The notes beneath the pieces are model-generated. The model was not told the DNA's origin, did not search any database, and worked only from the letters and a program-made list of their open reading frames with translations. Below, piece after piece: positions 52,327 through 60,755 of a DNA stretch of 64,000 nucleotides. The position numbers and the translations under genes are program-made. Positions within the stretch are counted from its first letter, which is position 1. Each line of letters starts with the position of its first letter. The stretch lies in NCBI GenBank assembly GCA_021789975.1, contig JAJYIT010000001.1, positions 138,247 through 202,246 of the forward strand, written 5' to 3'. The DNA is from Bacteroidota bacterium. GTDB taxonomy: Bacteria > Bacteroidota > Ignavibacteria > Kryptoniales > JAKASW01.

Positions 52327-53346
52327 TCACTTTCCTTCGATACTGAGCCTTACAATCTTCTCAACAAGCCTGGTGAAAGTGATGCCCGCTGCGGCGGCTG
52401 CCTTCGGGACCAGGCTTGTCTCGGTCATTCCGGGAATTGTGTTCACTTCCAGACAGTATGGAACGCCGTCATCTCCTATCCGAAAATCGACACGTCCGAA
52501 CGTTTTGCATCCTAGAGAAGTGAAAGCGTTTATCGCGGTCTCCTGCAGTCTGAGTGAAAATGAAGAATCTATTGGTGCAGGAACGAGATATTCCGTCATT
52601 CCTTTTGTATACTTATGTCTGTAGTCATAGAAACCTTCATGCGGCCTAATCTCAATGACTGGTAACGGCTCCCCTCCCAGGATTCCTACGGTGAGTTCAG
52701 CGCCCGGAATATATTTCTCAACTAGTACGGTATCGGAAATCTTTTCGGCCTCATCAAGCGCGCCGTCAAGTTCTGATTCTGTCCGTACAATGTTAATGGC
52801 AATAGAAGATCCCTGATCGTTCGGCTTTACAACAACTGGATACCCGATTCCCGAAATATTTGATTTCACGCTGGCAGATCGCGGCAATGAGTCTTTCCGG
52901 TAATCATACCACTCAATAGTAGGTATTCCGTGATGAATGAACAACTTCTTAGACATTACTTTGTCCATTGCAATAGCACTTGCCATTACGCCGGAGCCCG
53001 TGAATTTAACTGAACGTAATTCGAGCAATGACTGCGCTGTCCCGTCCTCGCCCCATTTTCCATGAAGTATGATGAAAGCGAGGTCGATATCGTCGAAGAG
53101 GTGCGAATCGATTGATGACAAATAATTCTTAGGCGAAAGTGAAGATAAAAATTCTGGGGAGGGAGGTCTTTCTCCAACGCCCTGCGATAAGAGTTCAGTC
53201 TCTGTAATCTGGTTTCTACCGAGCGCCGGATCAACGGCAACGACATCGTGGCCTGCCTCGCGAAGCGCATTGATTATTCCTTTGCCGGATGAAATGGAGA
53301 CGTAGCGCTCCGGCGAACTTCCTCCCAACAAAACCGCGATCTTCAC
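52327..53346 (-). CDS. ddl: D-alanine--D-alanine ligase
   Basis: ATP-grasp ligase that makes D-Ala-D-Ala for peptidoglycan precursors. 339 residues. N-terminal VLLGGSSPERYVSISSGKGI; IILHGKWGEDGTAQSLLEL; ATP-binding YPVVVKPNDQGSSIAINIV and VLVEKYIPGAELTVGILGG; C-terminal FGRVDFRIGDDGVPYCLEVN followed by TIPGMTETSLVPKAA. The start is GTG 53346 with GGAGAG five bases upstream. It begins the minus-strand run with ftsB, rarA, the ROK kinase, lptD and the short ArgA-like gene. Confidence 0.96.
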   Translation of the reverse strand: MKIAVLLGGSSPERYVSISSGKGIINALREAGHDVVAVDPALGRNQITETELLSQGVGERPPSPEFLSSLSPKNYLSSIDSHLFDDIDLAFIILHGKWGEDGTAQSLLELRSVKFTGSGVMASAIAMDKVMSKKLFIHHGIPTIEWYDYRKDSLPRSASVKSNISGIGYPVVVKPNDQGSSIAINIVRTESELDGALDEAEKISDTVLVEKYIPGAELTVGILGGEPLPVIEIRPHEGFYDYRHKYTKGMTEYLVPAPIDSSFSLRLQETAINAFTSLGCKTFGRVDFRIGDDGVPYCLEVNTIPGMTETSLVPKAAAAAGITFTRLVEKIVRLSIEGK

Positions 53347-53417
53347 CTGCTCTCCGAAAATTTAGACCCGGGGATTAATAACTCTCGTTCTACAGCGTTC
53401 CTGTGATAACAACTTAT

Positions 53418-53740
53418 GGGGTGCCTTGCCTGAAGTCCCTGTTTGGATCAATTCCCAACGATGGTCGGTTTCCGATCCTGTCCCGACAAGTTATCCAACA
53501 GTTGTGCAAAATACAAACTTCCGAGGTCGTCAGGCGCTGCGGGCGAGACAAATAGTAGACCAAATGGAACGATCTTATGTGCGAAATGTCAATGCCAAGC
53601 CGCGGAGAGGGTGATTATATTCCAACCAGTTAGGGGAAATTTACAGCCCTACTACCAACGGGAAAGTGGTTCGACCTCTCGTTGACAGAGAGGGCAGAGC
53701 GACTTGAGGTGCCTGTTGCCAGCCGGCAGGCACCTTTTTG
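53418..53740 (+). ncRNA. Candidate structured RNA of about 320 nt upstream of miaB
   Basis: This gene-free plus-strand stretch ends in a strong terminator, so something is transcribed and stopped before miaB. The 5' part, 53420-53430, pairs with 53725-53734 over ten base pairs with one bulged U, which would close the whole element. Inside are TAGGG/CCCTA (53631-53635 with 53647-53651) and CCTCTC/GAGAGG (53675-53680 with 53688-53693) hairpins. A weak extended -10 (TGTGATAAC at 53402-53410) would start transcription near 53417. I compared it by eye with RNase P RNA, tmRNA, SRP RNA, 6S RNA and common riboswitches and found no signature. It may be a non-coding RNA or a miaB leader. Confidence 0.42.
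53707..53739 (+). terminator. Intrinsic terminator before miaB
   Basis: AGGTGCCTG (53707-53715) and CAGGCACCT (53727-53735) form a perfect 9-bp GC-rich stem followed by T5, reading on the plus strand. It sits 55 bases before the miaB start. Confidence 0.88.
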
Positions 53741-53793
53741 TGTGGATTGCATATTCAGCCCGCCGCGCCTAAATTATTGCCGAAAATTTACAT

Positions 53794-55158
53794 GTGGATG
53801 CCAAAATGGCGCATTTTAATGATAACGATAAATCGAGTGCGAACTCCCGGGCATTGAAGGTCTATGTAGAGACCTACGGTTGTCAAATGAATCTTGCGGA
53901 TTCCGAGATAGTTCTATCCATCATGAACAAGTCGGGGTACGTGCCCACCGAGGTTTTGGAAGATGCCGATGTGGTTCTTCTAAACACTTGTAGCATCCGG
54001 GAACATGCGGAAGAAAAGATTCACCAAAGGCTCCATACTATTCGGAAAGAACTGAACGCTAAGCCGGAATTGGTTGTCGGAGTACTCGGTTGTATGGCGG
54101 AGAGACTTCGCACGAAGCTCATGGAAAAACATAAGGTGGATGTGGTGGTCGGACCGGACGACTACCGGAGATTGCCGCAGCTCGTGGAAGGTGCCTTTTC
54201 TGGAGTGCAGGGTATCGGGGTACGTCTGTCTCGTACTGAAACCTATGACGACGTCATTCCCTTCAGGGCCGAAGGAGTTTCTGCCTGGTTATCCGTTATG
54301 AGAGGCTGCGACAAGTTCTGCACTTTCTGTGTCGTACCATTTACGCGCGGCCGCGAGAGGAGTCGCACACTCTCGAGTGTAGTGAAAGAGGTGGAAGGGC
54401 TAGTGAAGCGAGGTTTCAGAGAGGTCACCCTTCTTGGCCAGAATGTCAATTCGTACCTCGATGGCACTAGAGATTTTGCAGATCTTCTTAACTCCGTCGC
54501 CGACGTCGACCCAACTCTTCGCGTTAGGTTCACCACCTCCCACCCGCAGGATTTGTCCGATAAACTAATCGATACCATTGCTGGCATACCCAACTTGTGC
54601 AAGTATATTCATCTGCCGGTTCAATCAGGATCGGATCGAATTCTAAAGGCTATGAACAGGACATATACTAGAAGTGAGTACCTTGATCTTGTGAGCAGAA
54701 TCCGAACGAAGATCCCGGACGTATCGCTATCGACCGACATCATTGTCGCTTTCCCGACGGAGGCGGAGCAGGATCACAAAGAAACGCTGAGTCTCATGGC
54801 TGAAGTGAAGTATGATGGGGCGTATATGTTTAAGTATTCTCCCAGGGAAGGGACTCCTGCATTCAACTTGGGAGACGACGTATCTGATAAAGTCAAGACG
54901 GATCGTCTGAACGAGATAATTTCCCTTCAGCAGCGGATCTCCTTCGACTTGAACCAGAAGGTCATTGGCAAAACGGTGGACGTAATGGTTGACGGGCATA
55001 GCAAGAGATCCGATGCTCAGCTCAGCGGAAGAACAAGCAGCAACAAAACTGTTGTGTTTCCTGCAGGCGCCTTCAGACCCGGCGACATCGTGAATGTCAG
55101 AATCATCAGGGCGTCATCGGCTACCCTTTTTGGAGAGGTCGTAACGCGCGTCAATTAA
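53794..55158 (+). CDS. miaB: tRNA-2-methylthio-N6-dimethylallyladenosine synthase MiaB
   Basis: Radical SAM methylthiotransferase that adds a methylthio group to i6A37 of tRNAs. 454 residues. The N-terminal UPF0004 domain holds cluster cysteines Cys30 (ETYGCQMNLADSE), Cys66 (LNTCSIREHAEEK) and Cys100 (GVLGCMAERL). The radical SAM cysteines are Cys172, Cys176 and Cys179 (CDKFCTFC), followed by VVPFTRGRERSR, the MiaB signature. A TRAM domain ends the protein. The start may be GTG 53794 or ATG 53806; neither has a clear ribosome site. A terminator just upstream means either a private promoter between them or read-through control. Confidence 0.95.
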   Translation: MDAKMAHFNDNDKSSANSRALKVYVETYGCQMNLADSEIVLSIMNKSGYVPTEVLEDADVVLLNTCSIREHAEEKIHQRLHTIRKELNAKPELVVGVLGCMAERLRTKLMEKHKVDVVVGPDDYRRLPQLVEGAFSGVQGIGVRLSRTETYDDVIPFRAEGVSAWLSVMRGCDKFCTFCVVPFTRGRERSRTLSSVVKEVEGLVKRGFREVTLLGQNVNSYLDGTRDFADLLNSVADVDPTLRVRFTTSHPQDLSDKLIDTIAGIPNLCKYIHLPVQSGSDRILKAMNRTYTRSEYLDLVSRIRTKIPDVSLSTDIIVAFPTEAEQDHKETLSLMAEVKYDGAYMFKYSPREGTPAFNLGDDVSDKVKTDRLNEIISLQQRISFDLNQKVIGKTVDVMVDGHSKRSDAQLSGRTSSNKTVVFPAGAFRPGDIVNVRIIRASSATLFGEVVTRVN

Positions 55159-55159
55159 T

Positions 55160-55915
55160 ATGAGACTAGTGGGGCTCTTATCTATATTGCTCATGTCGCT
55201 TTCGCCATTTCTATTTATTACCTGTGTCGGTGCACGTAATCTATCGTGGAACGATGGAACAGGAAGTGAAAAGAAAACCCTTGATTCCCTCGGATTTGGT
55301 TACAAGTCCTATGAAGCGCTCAAGCAGGGGGAACTGAGCGAAGCCAAAAGGTATCTCGCAAAGGCTAACACATCAGACCCTTTTGCGATGTACGTTCGCG
55401 CACGATTGACGCCTGACGCTGTTAGTGCGTCTGATATATACAAGGAGATAGTCGCAGAAGCTCCGGGGACACCTGTCGCGGTTGCTGCGTTGAAGCAGCT
55501 TTATGATTTCCATTATGCGGCAGGGGATTATGTCGCAGCAAGGACAGATTCCATTGAAATGCAGAAGCTGCTCGGCAGAAGTAGTGCTGCCGGTACGAAG
55601 CCGATCGGCGAACGAGCGAATGAAGAATCGGTACCCACGATGCGAAGTGATGCGACGCCTCAGTCAAGCGTTGTCGATTCGAAGCCGGTCTCCTATGCGG
55701 TTCAGCTGGGCGCGTTTTCGTCGACTGCTAACGCTAAAAGATACATCGTCAGCTTGCGACGCAAAGGCGTCGATGGGAAAATACACATCATACACGGGAG
55801 AGCCAGGACCCTCTATGCCGTCGATGCCGGAGAATTTCAGACAAGAGAATTGGCTCAGAGATTTGCCAATGAGCTCAGGCGGAAGTCTATAGATTGCATG
55901 GTGGTGGGAAGATGA
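55160..55915 (+). CDS. SPOR-domain protein with a TPR-like middle
   Basis: Exported protein of 251 residues. A hydrophobic leader (LVGLLSILLMSLSPFLFITC) may be a signal peptide or a membrane anchor, with a Cys that could be a lipobox. The middle (GELSEAKRYLAKANTSDPFA, EIVAEAPGTPVAVAALKQLY) looks like TPR-type helices. The last 75 residues are a SPOR domain (YAVQLGAFSSTANAKRYIVS, TLYAVDAGEFQTRELAQRFA), which binds denuded septal peptidoglycan. A cell division or envelope role is likely. It starts one base after the miaB stop and overlaps the next gene by four bases. Confidence 0.83.
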   Translation: MRLVGLLSILLMSLSPFLFITCVGARNLSWNDGTGSEKKTLDSLGFGYKSYEALKQGELSEAKRYLAKANTSDPFAMYVRARLTPDAVSASDIYKEIVAEAPGTPVAVAALKQLYDFHYAAGDYVAARTDSIEMQKLLGRSSAAGTKPIGERANEESVPTMRSDATPQSSVVDSKPVSYAVQLGAFSSTANAKRYIVSLRRKGVDGKIHIIHGRARTLYAVDAGEFQTRELAQRFANELRRKSIDCMVVGR

Positions 55916-56670
55916 TACTCACTGTTTTGGGATCGGGATCCGCATTTTCTGCGCCACATCGGTACAACAGCTGCTGCCTGCTCGAAGCCGGTGAAACGAA
56001 GATAATGATCGACTGCGGCTCTGACGCTTTGAGGGCGGTACAGAAAGCCGGCGTAGACCTTTCTCAAATTCAGGCGATTTTTATCACTCATATGCATGCC
56101 GACCATTGTGGAGGGTTGCCGGCTGTTGTCACCGCGATGCATGTTGCCGATAGAGATGCCCCGATCGAAGTCTTTGTCCCTCATACTCACATGGAATTTG
56201 TCAGAACATGGTTTGCTCACTTATTTCTCTATTCAGAAAGGTTGGCTTTTCCAATGGCAGTGCGGGCGATATATCCGGGAAAAGTGAAACTTGAGAATGG
56301 GACGGACCTGGAGTTCATCGAAAATTCACATTTGCAGAAGTACCATCAGTTCTCCGGCCCTATCGGGATAGGTACTGCAAGTTTTTCTTTGGTAGCGCGG
56401 AACGGCGGGGCTAATTTTTTCTACAGCGGCGATATTGATCACGTGGAAGATGTCAGGTCATATCTTGATGACACGCTCTCTCTTGTGGAAGCTACCCATC
56501 CTTCGCTTGATGAGCTCGCAGCGCTGGCGAATGAAGGTAAAGAGAGTGTTTACTTTACCCATATTCCACAGGAATTGGAAGACGGTGGAGAATGGAAGAG
56601 AGAGCTTGAACATCGGTTTGGAATCACAAATCTGAACGTGGTCCACGACGGCCAGGTATTAGTAGTTTGA
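55912..56670 (+). CDS. MBL-fold metallo-hydrolase (RNase Z/PqsE-like group)
   Basis: Metallo-beta-lactamase fold hydrolase of 252 residues. I use ATG 55912, since GGTGGGA precedes it, it overlaps the SPOR stop as ATGA, and the conserved ILTVLGSGSAFSAPHRYNSC follows at once; a start six codons earlier is possible. Metal motifs are ITHMHADHCGGLPAVV, a later His (ENSHLQKYHQF), SGDIDHVED and a final His in YFTHIPQEL. RNase Z and other phosphodiesterases share this N-terminus, but RNase Z hallmarks further on are weak, so no substrate is claimed. Confidence 0.82.
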   Translation: MILTVLGSGSAFSAPHRYNSCCLLEAGETKIMIDCGSDALRAVQKAGVDLSQIQAIFITHMHADHCGGLPAVVTAMHVADRDAPIEVFVPHTHMEFVRTWFAHLFLYSERLAFPMAVRAIYPGKVKLENGTDLEFIENSHLQKYHQFSGPIGIGTASFSLVARNGGANFFYSGDIDHVEDVRSYLDDTLSLVEATHPSLDELAALANEGKESVYFTHIPQELEDGGEWKRELEHRFGITNLNVVHDGQVLVV

Positions 56671-56682
56671 AGAGTATTTGAT

Positions 56683-57849
56683 ATGACGGCAGAAGAGTTC
56701 CAGCAGAAATTCGGTATAGTCGGATCGTCATCGGCGATGAAGGAAATAGTATCCGCTATAATGCGTGTTGCGCCGACGGAAGTGACCGTACTGATCAGTG
56801 GTGAAAGCGGTGTGGGAAAGGAAGTCGTTGCGAGGGCGATACACGGGCTGAGCGCGAGAGCAGACACGACGATCGTAGCGGTGAACTGCGGAGCCATACC
56901 TGAAGGCATACTGGAGTCCGAGCTTTTCGGTCACCAGCGAGGCGCTTTTACCGGTGCAGTAGAATCACGGAAAGGATACTTTGAAATCGCCGATGGTGGT
57001 ACGCTTTTCCTGGATGAGATTGGCGACATGCCGATGCCCACACAAGTCAAACTCCTCAGGGTGATCGAGACCGGAGAATTTATGAGGGTAGGATCTTCCT
57101 CAACCCAGAGAGTTGACGTCAGAGTGATTGCTGCTTCGAACAAATCACTCGAAGAGGAAGTGGCGAAAGGATATTTTCGGCAGGATTTATATTTTAGACT
57201 CAGGTCTGTTGGGATATTTATACCTCCTTTGAGGGATAGGAGGGAGGACATACCACTCTTCGTTGAAAAATTCTCACGGGAATTCGCCGAGAGGAATAGG
57301 ATAGAATTTGGCGGATTCACGCGCGATGCAGTAGAGGCTTTGATGGGGCTTGAGTGGCCGGGGAATGTGCGCGAGCTGAAGAACCTAGTTGAGAGCATCA
57401 TAGTGCTTGAGCGAGGTAACGAGGTCGGTATGCCGGCGCTGGAGAAGTACTTGCCCAAACAGGGAGTCCTGTATACTCCTGAACAGACCAACAGGTTTCT
57501 ACCAGTGAGGGTTGATCGCACTCCGGAAGAATCGGAGCGGGATCTGATTCTCCGGGCTCTCTGGGAGATAAAGAATGATGTGGTTGATCTGAAGAATTTC
57601 TTTGTCACTCGTGCAATGGACAAGAAACTGGCTTTACCCTTCCCTGAGGGAGCGGGCGAAGTGAACGGCAACGGAAGTGAGACGACAGAAGGAAGGGGGC
57701 TTAATTTGGAGGATATGGAAAGACGTCTGATTCTGAGAGCGATAGAAAAGTTTCACGGGAATAAGAAAATGGCGGCAAGAGCTCTTGGAATTAGCATGCG
57801 CTCTTTGTATCGCAAGCTTCAAGAGTATAAATTACGTGATGCCGGATGA
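56683..57849 (+). CDS. Sigma-54-dependent transcriptional activator without a receiver domain
   Basis: Bacterial enhancer-binding protein of 388 residues. It starts directly with the AAA+ core: Walker A SGESGVGKEVVARAIH, the sigma-54 contact loop ELFGHQRGAFTGAVESRKGY, Walker B GGTLFLDEIGDM, VRVIAASNKSLEEEV, and LRDRREDIPLFVEKFSREFA, ending the core with WPGNVRELKNLVES. A Fis-type helix-turn-helix closes the protein (GNKKMAARALGISMRSLYRK). No receiver, GAF or PAS domain precedes the core, so it must be controlled by abundance or by a partner protein. The stop overlaps lptE by four bases. Confidence 0.93.
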   Translation: MTAEEFQQKFGIVGSSSAMKEIVSAIMRVAPTEVTVLISGESGVGKEVVARAIHGLSARADTTIVAVNCGAIPEGILESELFGHQRGAFTGAVESRKGYFEIADGGTLFLDEIGDMPMPTQVKLLRVIETGEFMRVGSSSTQRVDVRVIAASNKSLEEEVAKGYFRQDLYFRLRSVGIFIPPLRDRREDIPLFVEKFSREFAERNRIEFGGFTRDAVEALMGLEWPGNVRELKNLVESIIVLERGNEVGMPALEKYLPKQGVLYTPEQTNRFLPVRVDRTPEESERDLILRALWEIKNDVVDLKNFFVTRAMDKKLALPFPEGAGEVNGNGSETTEGRGLNLEDMERRLILRAIEKFHGNKKMAARALGISMRSLYRKLQEYKLRDAG

Positions 57850-58337
57850 AATATCTTACGTTTCTGACGGTTTTGTTGGCTTTTGGCGGCTGTACCTACT
57901 CTTTTCGAGGAGCTTCGTTGCCGCCCGGTGTCCACACAGTTGCTGTGCAGACTTTTGATGACAGAAGCGGGTTCGGAGATCCGAGCCTGCGTACCAACCT
58001 GACGAATCTATTGACTCAGAAGCTTGTCACCGACAACACGTATCAAGTCACAAATATGTCTACGGCAGACGCTGCGGTCATCGGCGTTATAAACAGCGTC
58101 TCCACTCAACCTGCTGCAGTCTCAGGTAATGAATCAGTTGGGAAGTGGAGGATTACCATCAATGTAAGCGTGAAATTCCAGAACTTGAAGACTCAAAAGG
58201 TCATCTGGACTAAGGACTTCTCGGATTGGGGTGAATACGATCCCAGCGGAGGTCCGTCAAACAGGGACATCGGTCTAAATCAAGCTGAAGACAAAATCAC
58301 CGATGATGTCCTGCTGGCACTTGTAACAAATTGGTAA
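57846..58337 (+). CDS. lptE: LPS assembly lipoprotein LptE family
   Basis: Outer membrane lipoprotein of 163 residues, the partner that plugs the LptD barrel. Signal peptide with lipobox AFGGC (Cys16), then TYSFRGASLPPGVHTVAVQT and FDDRS, RTNLTNLLTQKLVTDNTYQV, and WTKDFSDWGEYDPSGG, the pattern of Bacteroidota LptE (DUF4136-like strands). The ATG overlaps the sigma-54 activator stop by four bases (ATGA), so it is translated from that mRNA. LptD lies near 47-49.7 kb on the opposite strand. Confidence 0.88.
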   Translation: MKYLTFLTVLLAFGGCTYSFRGASLPPGVHTVAVQTFDDRSGFGDPSLRTNLTNLLTQKLVTDNTYQVTNMSTADAAVIGVINSVSTQPAAVSGNESVGKWRITINVSVKFQNLKTQKVIWTKDFSDWGEYDPSGGPSNRDIGLNQAEDKITDDVLLALVTNW

Positions 58338-58361
58338 AAACAACAGAAGGAAAAATCATAA

Positions 58362-59882
58362 ATGTCGCCTCGCATTGAAGATGCGTTACTGATACTGTAT
58401 GTGGTCGTTTTGAGTTTCCCGTTTGTTTTCGGATCAAACGGGTTTCTAATGATTTTCTATTATTTCAAATATCGGAATAATGAAGTGGTTCATCCGGGAG
58501 CATTGGCCGAACTGCCGATTGTGACGGTTCAATTGCCAGTGTACAACGAGCTCTATGTTGTGAATCGTGCTATCGATGCGGTCTGCTCGCTGGATTATCC
58601 GAAGGAGAAGATGGAGATACAGGTCCTTGATGACTCCACGGATGAAACGACGTCAATAATCGCACAAAGAGTCATTGAAAAATCCGCCCAAGGTTTCGAT
58701 ATCACCCATGTGCGCAGAGGCAACCGGCAAGGGTTCAAGGCGGGTGCGCTAAAGTACGGTCTGTCTAAGGCAAAGGGAAGTTTTGTGGCAATATTCGATG
58801 CGGACTTCATTCCGCGAAAAGATTTCCTGAAAAGAACTCTCCCTTATTTCTCTCAACCGCAAGTAGGATTGGTCCAGACGAGGTGGGAGCACATAAATAG
58901 TGAGTACTCGCTGCTCACGCGTGCTCAAGCTATCGCACTCGACGGGCATTTCGTGATAGAGCAGCAAGTGCGCAACAAGGCAGGGTTCTTCATAAACTTC
59001 AACGGGACTGCGGGCATTTGGCGGCGTACTTGCATCGAAGACGCAGGCAATTGGGAAGCGGACACACTGGCTGAAGACTTAGATCTTAGTTATCGTGCCC
59101 AGTTGAAAGGTTGGCAATTCGTATTTATGAAGGAATATACCTCTCCAGCGGAGCTGCCTGCCGATGTCAACGGTCTTAGGTCTCAGCAGTTCAGATGGAC
59201 CAAGGGCGCCATAGAGGCATCGAAGAAACTTCTCCCGCGGGTATGGAAGTCCGAACTTCCTCTTAGAGTGAAGATTCATTCCACGATCCACCTCTGTGCC
59301 AGCATGGTTTATCCTTTTGTGCTTCTCATCGGTATTCTACAGGTACCCGTCGTTTTCATCAAGCACACCGGCAGGTTTGATACAGCTTTTCTTCTGATGA
59401 GTGGTTTCATATTTGCATTCTTCGGATCGTTTATGTTCTACCTCTACAGCCAGAAGGATGTGTATAAAGACTGGCGGCGGAGGATCTATCTCTTCCCGGT
59501 ATTTATGGCCGGGAGCATGGGACTTTCTGTTAACAACACTAAAGCGGTCATCGAGGGGCTTATCAATAAGAAATCCGAATTTGTCAGGACTCCCAAGTAT
59601 GGAGTCACGGGGAAGAAGGATTCATGGGCAGACAAGAAGTATACACAGCGCAAGGTGAATTGGGTTTCGATTGCCGAGTTCGCACTTGCGGTTTATTGTT
59701 TCGCAGGAATTGTTTTTTCAATAATTGATCTTGAGATTGCTGCGGTTCCTTTCCAGATGTTGTATTTCACCGGCTTCGGCACCATTTCCTATCTTTCCAT
59801 ACGGCAAGCACTTCTTGCTCGGAAAAATGGAGTCAGGCGCGTACCGAACGGCGCACCGGCAGTGGAACAGGTAATCAAGTGA
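58362..59882 (+). CDS. Processive family 2 glycosyltransferase (cellulose synthase-like)
   Basis: Membrane glycosyltransferase of 506 residues. One N-terminal membrane helix, then a GT2 catalytic domain with PIVTVQLPVYNELYVV, first Asp in VLDDSTDETT, FDADFIPRKDF, the acceptor-site ED in LAEDLDLSYR and the QFRWTKGA form of the QxxRW motif, then four or five C-terminal helices. The order fits processive or lipid-linked synthases such as cellulose- or glucomannan-synthase-like proteins and ceramide glucosyltransferases; the product is unknown. The gene lies 24 bases after lptE, so it may build an envelope glycan. Confidence 0.87.
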   Translation: MSPRIEDALLILYVVVLSFPFVFGSNGFLMIFYYFKYRNNEVVHPGALAELPIVTVQLPVYNELYVVNRAIDAVCSLDYPKEKMEIQVLDDSTDETTSIIAQRVIEKSAQGFDITHVRRGNRQGFKAGALKYGLSKAKGSFVAIFDADFIPRKDFLKRTLPYFSQPQVGLVQTRWEHINSEYSLLTRAQAIALDGHFVIEQQVRNKAGFFINFNGTAGIWRRTCIEDAGNWEADTLAEDLDLSYRAQLKGWQFVFMKEYTSPAELPADVNGLRSQQFRWTKGAIEASKKLLPRVWKSELPLRVKIHSTIHLCASMVYPFVLLIGILQVPVVFIKHTGRFDTAFLLMSGFIFAFFGSFMFYLYSQKDVYKDWRRRIYLFPVFMAGSMGLSVNNTKAVIEGLINKKSEFVRTPKYGVTGKKDSWADKKYTQRKVNWVSIAEFALAVYCFAGIVFSIIDLEIAAVPFQMLYFTGFGTISYLSIRQALLARKNGVRRVPNGAPAVEQVIK

Positions 59883-59951
59883 TCCCGGCACGCCCAGAGT
59901 CCACAATTTCCCCTTCCTGCAGCGTTCGCTTATTTGGGGATCGATAAGACT

Positions 59952-60755
59952 ATGTCCTTTGATTTCAAGTATGGCGGAAGAGACGCTTCATTGATAAAGT
60001 ATCTTGAGGATAGAGTAGGATCAGATCCTACATCATGTTTTTTCGCGATGCTTGCTTTCCATTATATCCAGGACGGAAGGATAGAGGAGGCGCTCTCTAT
60101 TGCGCGGGAGGGAGTCGCAGCACATCCTGGTTACTCAACAGGCTACGCTGTCCTTTCAATGTCTCTTTATCGGTCCGGTTTGCTCGCAGAAGCCAGGGAA
60201 GCATTGGCGAGTGCGGCAGCTCTGAGACCGGATTCTTCATTGGTTGAATCATACCGCGTCCTTTTTCAAGAAGCCGAGGCATCCACCAAGACTGTAGAAA
60301 CTACCGAAGCCGCGGAGGCGCAAAACAGTCCAGCGGTAGACGCCGAGATCGAAATTCAAATGAAAAGTCCGGAGGAGATCAGGAGGGGAGCTGAGAAGGA
60401 TTCACAGACCGAGCCACTTACGAGCGACGATGTCAAGAGCAATATAGAGGAAGACATTCAGTCGCCGGGTGGCGGTGGGGATTCGCTCGACTTTGATGCC
60501 ATAGCTCGTGAATTGGATTCGGCCGGCCCTATCAGACCACCTGTCGGTTCCTCACAGGAGGGAAGCAGCGGCGAAGGAATCGAACTTACACAAGACATCG
60601 TTACCGACACGCTTGCCTCAATCCTTGAACAACAAGGGAAGTACGATTCTGCTATTCGAGCTTACAAAATGCTTGCGGAAAAAAAACCCGAAAACGCCGG
60701 ATACTACCGCCAAAAGATTTCTGACCTGTCTTCGAGAGCAGATGCCTACCGTTGA
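59952..60755 (+). CDS. TPR-containing protein with an acidic low-complexity linker
   Basis: A 267-residue protein with no signal peptide. The first 115 residues hold TPR helices (CFFAMLAFHYIQDGRIEEAL, GYSTGYAVLSMSLYRSGLLA). An acidic, Glu/Ser/Pro-rich linker follows, and a single TPR (DTLASILEQQGKYDSAIRAY) closes the protein. This mix suggests a protein-protein adaptor. I start at ATG 59952 (GGGGA eleven bases upstream); an in-frame TTG at 59934 would add six residues. It overlaps ubiE/menG by 14 bases. Role unknown. Confidence 0.75.
   Translation: MSFDFKYGGRDASLIKYLEDRVGSDPTSCFFAMLAFHYIQDGRIEEALSIAREGVAAHPGYSTGYAVLSMSLYRSGLLAEAREALASAAALRPDSSLVESYRVLFQEAEASTKTVETTEAAEAQNSPAVDAEIEIQMKSPEEIRRGAEKDSQTEPLTSDDVKSNIEEDIQSPGGGGDSLDFDAIARELDSAGPIRPPVGSSQEGSSGEGIELTQDIVTDTLASILEQQGKYDSAIRAYKMLAEKKPENAGYYRQKISDLSSRADAYR

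Noticed and set aside
53426-53685. Small plus-strand open frames in the gap before miaB
   Set aside because: No ribosome site, no protein-like composition, and overlap with the predicted stem structures.
53650-53700. GGTTCGACC resembling a tRNA or tmRNA T-loop
   Set aside because: The flanking bases do not form the 5-bp T-stem and no acceptor stem or CCA end is present.
56931-57671. Minus-strand frame of 246 codons inside the sigma-54 activator
   Set aside because: Antisense shadow; the plus strand carries all AAA+ motifs.
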